Below, in pieces: positions 60,182-64,000 of a stretch of 64,000 bases of DNA (its first letter is position 1; every line of letters begins with the position of its first letter). The stretch is taken from assembly GCA_031431475.1 (NCBI GenBank), contig JANPDL010000035.1, positions 248,001-312,000 on the forward strand. The letters are read 5' to 3'. Both the position numbers and the translations under genes were made by a program. Under the pieces are notes generated by a model. The model saw only the letters and a list, made by a program, of their open reading frames with translations, did not search any database and was not told the DNA's origin. The DNA comes from JADCCX01 sp031431475. Its GTDB lineage: Bacteria; Pseudomonadota; Alphaproteobacteria; Rhizobiales; Beijerinckiaceae.

Positions 60182-62605
60182 ATGACCACCATGCAAGCCA
60201 GCACGACCGAAAAAGGTCCCGTCCGGATGCCGCAGGAAAGGCGGGGCATCGATGCCCTGGCCATGCTCATCGTGGCGCTGATGTCCGTGGTGCTTCTGGT
60301 CTATGTCGCTTTTGGAGAAGCCAAGCGGACATTCGAGCAGTTCCAGATCGAGAAGCTGGTGGCGCAGGGACAGATCGTCCAGAGCTCCGTCGAAAGCTTC
60401 GTCCGTCCGGGTTTCCCCATGCACCAGTTCGTCGGCTTCAATGCATTGGCCGAGCCGATGGTCAAGGCCGATCCCCTGATCGATGCGATCAGCGCATTTG
60501 ATACCGCCGGTGCTCGCCTGTTTGGTTCGGGTGATCAGGGAACCAACATCACCATCGGCGATGTTGCTGAGCTGGGGTCATTGCGAGAGGGAAACCATCA
60601 GGTCCGCCGGTCCGGCGATGTCCTTCAGACTATCCTGCCCGTCCGGAACCGCTTCGAGCTTGTAGGGTACGTGGTGCTGTCCACACCGCGCGCGAAGCTA
60701 GCCGAAGAGGTCGAGAAAGCCTTTGTGCCGGTCGCTCAGACGGGTGTTGGTGCTGCCCTTATCTTCGCTTTCTTCGTCTATTTCATTTCGTTCCGCGTCT
60801 CTTCTTCTGCTCTCAGAAACTGGGTTGCCGGTGGTTTTGTCGCAACCTTCATCGTTGTGGCTGTCGTCGTCGTATCAACCTTGGTGTCCGTGTACTCGAT
60901 GGGAGCGCAGGCGCGCACGAAATCCCTTGCGGACAGTCTGGGCCAACGCCTGGATGATCTGGTCATTTATAACATCAATATGGATGACATCACCGGGATC
61001 ATCTCCCTGTTCGGTGACTACAAGCGCCTCAACCCCGATCTGCGGGCCGCAGCGCTGATCGTCGATGGCAAGATCCGGGCCCATGTCGATCCCAACCGGC
61101 GCGGAGCGGAATGGGACAACGTTGCTTCGGACCACGAATACACCGTGCGTATTTCGCCCGACAACTATCCGCGCGAGGTTCTGATCAAGGTCGCCTTGCC
61201 GCGTGACGTGGTCTACCGGCAGGTCATGCGCAGCGTCAAGAATTTCACGGCGCTGCTGGTGGCCTCGGCTTTGTTCGCCGCCCTCTTCATGGGACTGGCG
61301 CGCTCTCTGCAATTGCTGTCGCAATCACGAGAGGATGGCCGATGGTCCGCCGCCGAAGAAACGGCGACAATCGATCTCGTCAAGCCGATGTTCTTTCTGG
61401 CTGTTTTCGTCGAGCACCTGAGCTACGCCTTCTTGCCGTCGCTCATGCAGAGTTTTGCAGCGGCGGCTAAATTGCCTGTCGGCTATGCCTCGGCCCCCTT
61501 CATCGCTTATTACGTCTGCTTTACGCTGGCGCTTATTCCGGCGGGCAGACTTGAAACGAAGCTAGGCGCTCGCGCCATCATTATGCTTGGTCTTTCCATG
61601 GCAGGGCTCGGCCTTGGTGCTATGGCTGTCATGACTGACTTCTGGCAGGCCGTAGCAGCCCGCGCGCTGTGCGGCCTTGGTCAGGGAACGCTCTTCATCG
61701 GTGTGCAGGCCTACATTCTGGCCAATTCCTCGCCGGAGCGCAAAACCCAGGCGGGAGGTGCGATTGTATTCGGATTTCAGGCCGGGATGATTGCTGGCAT
61801 GGCCATTGGATCTCTTCTGGTATCTTATCTGGGCTCCCAGGGTATCTTCCAGCTTGGCGCAAGCCTTGCTGTCATCGCGATTGTCTATGGCCTGATGGCG
61901 TTGCCATCCAGAGTATCAGGATCAATCGAGAGACAGTCTGGAGGGAATGTTTTCAACGATATCCGGCTCATCCTCGCCAATGGTCATTTCCTTCGGACGA
62001 TGTTGCTGATCGGTATTCCAGCAAAAGCTGTTCTCACAGGCGTTATCCTGTTTGCCCTGCCTATCCTGCTGACACAGCAGGGTTTCCTGAAAGAGGATAT
62101 TGGTCAGGTGACCATGCTCTATGCCTGTGCGGTGATCATTTCATCGCACTTCGCCACGGCCAGCGCTGACCGGCGTCACAACACCGAAGGCATGCTCTTC
62201 AAGGGGACCGTGATTACGGCCTTTGGTCTGGCGATGATGTCGCTTGTTGGTTTCCCCGGCGTGATCAACTGGGAAACCGGCGGTACGGCAGGAACATTTC
62301 TGATCGTGGCTGGCGCGACACTGGTTGGCGTGGCCCATGGTTTCATCAATGCACCTGTCGTGACCCATGTCACCAACACAGAGCTTTCCGACACGATCGG
62401 TACCACCAATGTTGCGGCGGGATACCGTTTGCTGGAGCGGATCGGCCACACCATCGGCCCGCTGATCATGGGTCAGATTTTTGTCTACACCGGCATTTCC
62501 TGGAGTGTCTTTCTGGGCATCGCGATCTCCGTCTTCATTCTGGGTCTGCTGTTCCTCTCTCCGGAAAAGCCGGTTCCCAGCCACAACCAGACACATTCGG
62601 CCTGA
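60182..62605 (+). CDS. Sensor domain-MFS transporter fusion protein
   Basis: A protein of about 807 residues with an unusual plan. Membrane helix 1 (about 24-44, LAMLIVALMSVVLLVYVAFG), extracytoplasmic domain A (45-190), helix 2 and 3 (190-240; FAFFVYFISF and GGFVATFIVVAVVVVSTL), extracytoplasmic domain B (241-360), helix 4 (365-385), then a full MFS (400-800) with the loop motif IPAGRLETKLGARAIIML and LCGLGQGTLFIGVQAY. Domains A and B look like CACHE-type sensor modules (VEKAFVPVAQTG, INMDDITGIISLF) that normally sit before histidine kinases. Transport may be gated by the sensor. ATG 60182 lies two bases after the ATP-grasp stop; 60191 is an alternative. Confidence 0.8.
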   Translation: MTTMQASTTEKGPVRMPQERRGIDALAMLIVALMSVVLLVYVAFGEAKRTFEQFQIEKLVAQGQIVQSSVESFVRPGFPMHQFVGFNALAEPMVKADPLIDAISAFDTAGARLFGSGDQGTNITIGDVAELGSLREGNHQVRRSGDVLQTILPVRNRFELVGYVVLSTPRAKLAEEVEKAFVPVAQTGVGAALIFAFFVYFISFRVSSSALRNWVAGGFVATFIVVAVVVVSTLVSVYSMGAQARTKSLADSLGQRLDDLVIYNINMDDITGIISLFGDYKRLNPDLRAAALIVDGKIRAHVDPNRRGAEWDNVASDHEYTVRISPDNYPREVLIKVALPRDVVYRQVMRSVKNFTALLVASALFAALFMGLARSLQLLSQSREDGRWSAAEETATIDLVKPMFFLAVFVEHLSYAFLPSLMQSFAAAAKLPVGYASAPFIAYYVCFTLALIPAGRLETKLGARAIIMLGLSMAGLGLGAMAVMTDFWQAVAARALCGLGQGTLFIGVQAYILANSSPERKTQAGGAIVFGFQAGMIAGMAIGSLLVSYLGSQGIFQLGASLAVIAIVYGLMALPSRVSGSIERQSGGNVFNDIRLILANGHFLRTMLLIGIPAKAVLTGVILFALPILLTQQGFLKEDIGQVTMLYACAVIISSHFATASADRRHNTEGMLFKGTVITAFGLAMMSLVGFPGVINWETGGTAGTFLIVAGATLVGVAHGFINAPVVTHVTNTELSDTIGTTNVAAGYRLLERIGHTIGPLIMGQIFVYTGISWSVFLGIAISVFILGLLFLSPEKPVPSHNQTHSA

Positions 62606-62607
62606 CC

Positions 62608-63861
62608 ATGACCATGACACCGACACGACGCGAAGCCCTTCTGTTTCCAGCCAAAGCCCTGCTCCTGGGCAGCCTCGGCATGAGTGGTCTTGGCATAAGC
62701 AGCTTTGGCAGCGCCCTGGCCCAGACCTTCGAAGCGCCTGCCGCTAACCTTCCTTACTGGAGCTGGTTCAAATACAGCACACAGGTCACTGACAAGTGGG
62801 TTGTGGAAGCATCTGCGGGCGATCCAAACCGGGTGACCATTATGTCCAAACGGATTGGTGATACTGGTCCCCGTCAAAAGATGATCGTCGTCTATCCGCG
62901 CCCATCGTCGGCGTATGATATCGCGATCTCGAAGATTCTGAGCGTCTTTGACGACAAGTTGCTGAATGTCGAAGTGACCGTCGTCAATTTCCTCAACAAC
63001 GACCAGCGCGGCATGGAGCTGATCAAGGCTGCTGAGGCCGCCAGGTACGATCTGATGCTGGCCATGGGCTCTGAAACAACGGCCTGGCTCTGGGACAATT
63101 ACAAGAACGGTCGCATTCCGGTCGTTTCCGTTTGTTCCAAGGACCCTGTCGTTCTGGGCCAGTCCCCGGGATACAACCGCGGTTCGGGCACGAACTTCGC
63201 CTTCACCTCGCTCAACATGCCCATCGACGTCCAGATGGCCTATGTGAACGAGCTGAAACCGAAGCTGCGCAATATCGCTGTGCTGGTCGATTCCCGCAAC
63301 ATCAGCGCCATCGAGACGCAGGCAAAACCGGTGATCACCTATGCCAAGGCCAAGGGCATCCGCGTGATCGAACTTTCGGTCCAGAATCCGGATAATGCCA
63401 AGGCAGAGCTGGAGCGCATGGTGAAGGACGCCACGGCGCAGATGACCAAGAATGACCCCCAGCTCGGGGACAGCATCTTCTGGGTCACTGGCAGTACATC
63501 GGTCTTCCGCGAGATTGCGACCATCAATGCCCATGCCGGACGCGCCGCCGTGATCAGCGTCGTGCCGGAGATCGTGCGGGGTGGTGATGACAGTGCGGTG
63601 CTCTCCATCGGCATCAGCTTTGAATCGAATGCCCATATCGCGGCGGTTTTTGCAGCCGATGTGATCCGTGGACGAGCAAAGGCGGGTGAGTTGAAGGTCG
63701 GTCTCGTGTCACCGCCCGATATCGCCATCAGCTTCCGCAAGATCCGCGAAATTGCGATGACCATTCCGCTGTCGTTCTTCGAGGCTGCAGGGACGATTTA
63801 TGATTACGACGGCAAACTTATCCGGATTGACGGCGTCTCCGTGACACCGACCACGAACTAA
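62608..63861 (+). CDS. ABC-type periplasmic substrate-binding protein
   Basis: A 417-residue exported binding protein. The Tat-like start TRREALLF precedes a hydrophobic stretch and the GSALAQT cleavage region. The mature chain has two Rossmann-like lobes; KMIVVYPRPSSAYDIAIS and VDVQMAYVNELKPKLRNIAVLVD-type strands (second split: MAYVNELKPKLRN) match the ABC_sub_bind (TrpX/BMP-like) family. No ABC ATPase or permease gene is adjacent; instead it follows the sensor-MFS gene by two bases, so it may present a ligand to that protein's sensor or transporter. Binding target unknown. Confidence 0.8.
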   Translation: MTMTPTRREALLFPAKALLLGSLGMSGLGISSFGSALAQTFEAPAANLPYWSWFKYSTQVTDKWVVEASAGDPNRVTIMSKRIGDTGPRQKMIVVYPRPSSAYDIAISKILSVFDDKLLNVEVTVVNFLNNDQRGMELIKAAEAARYDLMLAMGSETTAWLWDNYKNGRIPVVSVCSKDPVVLGQSPGYNRGSGTNFAFTSLNMPIDVQMAYVNELKPKLRNIAVLVDSRNISAIETQAKPVITYAKAKGIRVIELSVQNPDNAKAELERMVKDATAQMTKNDPQLGDSIFWVTGSTSVFREIATINAHAGRAAVISVVPEIVRGGDDSAVLSIGISFESNAHIAAVFAADVIRGRAKAGELKVGLVSPPDIAISFRKIREIAMTIPLSFFEAAGTIYDYDGKLIRIDGVSVTPTTN

Positions 63862-63885
63862 TCGCATTGCGATGGGACATTGAAA

Positions 63886-64000
63886 ATGAAATCCAGTTTC
63901 GTATCTTCCGCCGCTCATGCGGTTCAACCGGCCGGAGATTCTGTTGCCCCGGAAGCCATTGTGGCCCCATCGTCGGGGTTGGCATGGTTTCAGGCCTTTG
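63886..64000 (+). CDS. Start of an unknown gene in the same operon (cut by window end)
   Basis: Only 38 codons are seen, starting ATG 63886 with GGGA ten bases ahead and 24 bases after the SBP stop. The visible N-terminus (MKSSFVSSAAHAVQPAG) is small-residue-rich and contains a possible helix starting GLAWFQAF. Function cannot be told. A membrane, kinase or phosphatase component of this operon is possible. Confidence 0.6.
   Translation, partial: MKSSFVSSAAHAVQPAGDSVAPEAIVAPSSGLAWFQAF

Overview
The window is about 64 kb of a GC-rich (roughly 60 %) alphaproteobacterial chromosome, most likely Hyphomicrobiales (Rhizobiales). Four things point there: a ChvI-type response regulator; the order ppsR-maf-coaE-dnaQ | hemE-hemJ-rho; the set mnmE-mnmG-rsmG-parA-parB-holA-lptE-leuS; and CtrA-type (TTAA-N7-TTAA) and GANTC motifs in the gap before hemE. 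The sequence alone does not support a genus call. I see no tRNA, 16S/23S rRNA, CRISPR array, prophage or insertion sequence.

Layout. 1-25.4 kb holds mostly housekeeping and metabolic genes, largely on the minus strand. They include chvI (cut by the window edge), a TauE exporter, YmdB phosphodiesterase, 5-formyl-THF cyclo-ligase, LolA, an FAD-linked D-2-hydroxyacid dehydrogenase, a TrmA/RumA-type RNA methyltransferase, xseB, an NhaD/ArsB-like transporter, an acyl-CoA ligase with a divergent MarR regulator, an amidase, ubiA, a 6S RNA candidate, pckA, hisF, an atypical DUF488 pair, rmuC, def, dnaQ, coaE, maf and ppsR. 25.46-25.83 kb is the probable replication origin: a 377-base gene-free gap with DnaA-like boxes, one perfect CtrA motif and six GANTC sites. 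Going right, hemE, hemJ and rho run away from it. After rho come an aldehyde dehydrogenase bracketed by two copies of a large palindromic repeat, apt, mtnP and the cytochrome bc1 operon petABC. Then follow mnmE, mnmG, rsmG, parA and parB with two perfect 16-bp parS sites, holA, lptE and leuS. 45-51 kb carries YggS, a HAD phosphatase, an L,D-transpeptidase, a CenR/OtpR-like regulator, a lone cyclic-nucleotide-binding protein, and the recR-ybaB-dnaX group with SRP RNA just upstream. 51-58 kb carries corA and a four-gene acyl-CoA operon that contains a strikingly AT-rich membrane-protein gene, then Sua5/TsaC and a LysR regulator.

The least ordinary part is 58.98-64 kb: a tight operon of a D-Ala-D-Ala-ligase-like ATP-grasp enzyme, an 800-residue protein joining a two-domain extracytoplasmic sensor to a full MFS transporter, an ABC-type substrate-binding protein made without a visible ABC transporter, and a further gene cut by the window end. 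It is my best candidate for an undescribed system. Its function cannot be read from the sequence alone.

How the genes fit together: the origin, the parS/ParAB system, DnaX, HolA, DnaQ, RecR/YbaB and RmuC form a replication-segregation-repair neighbourhood. MnmE/MnmG, RsmG, Def, LeuS, Sua5 and SRP RNA serve translation. LolA, LptE and the L,D-transpeptidase serve the envelope. HemE/HemJ, UbiA and PetABC serve respiration.
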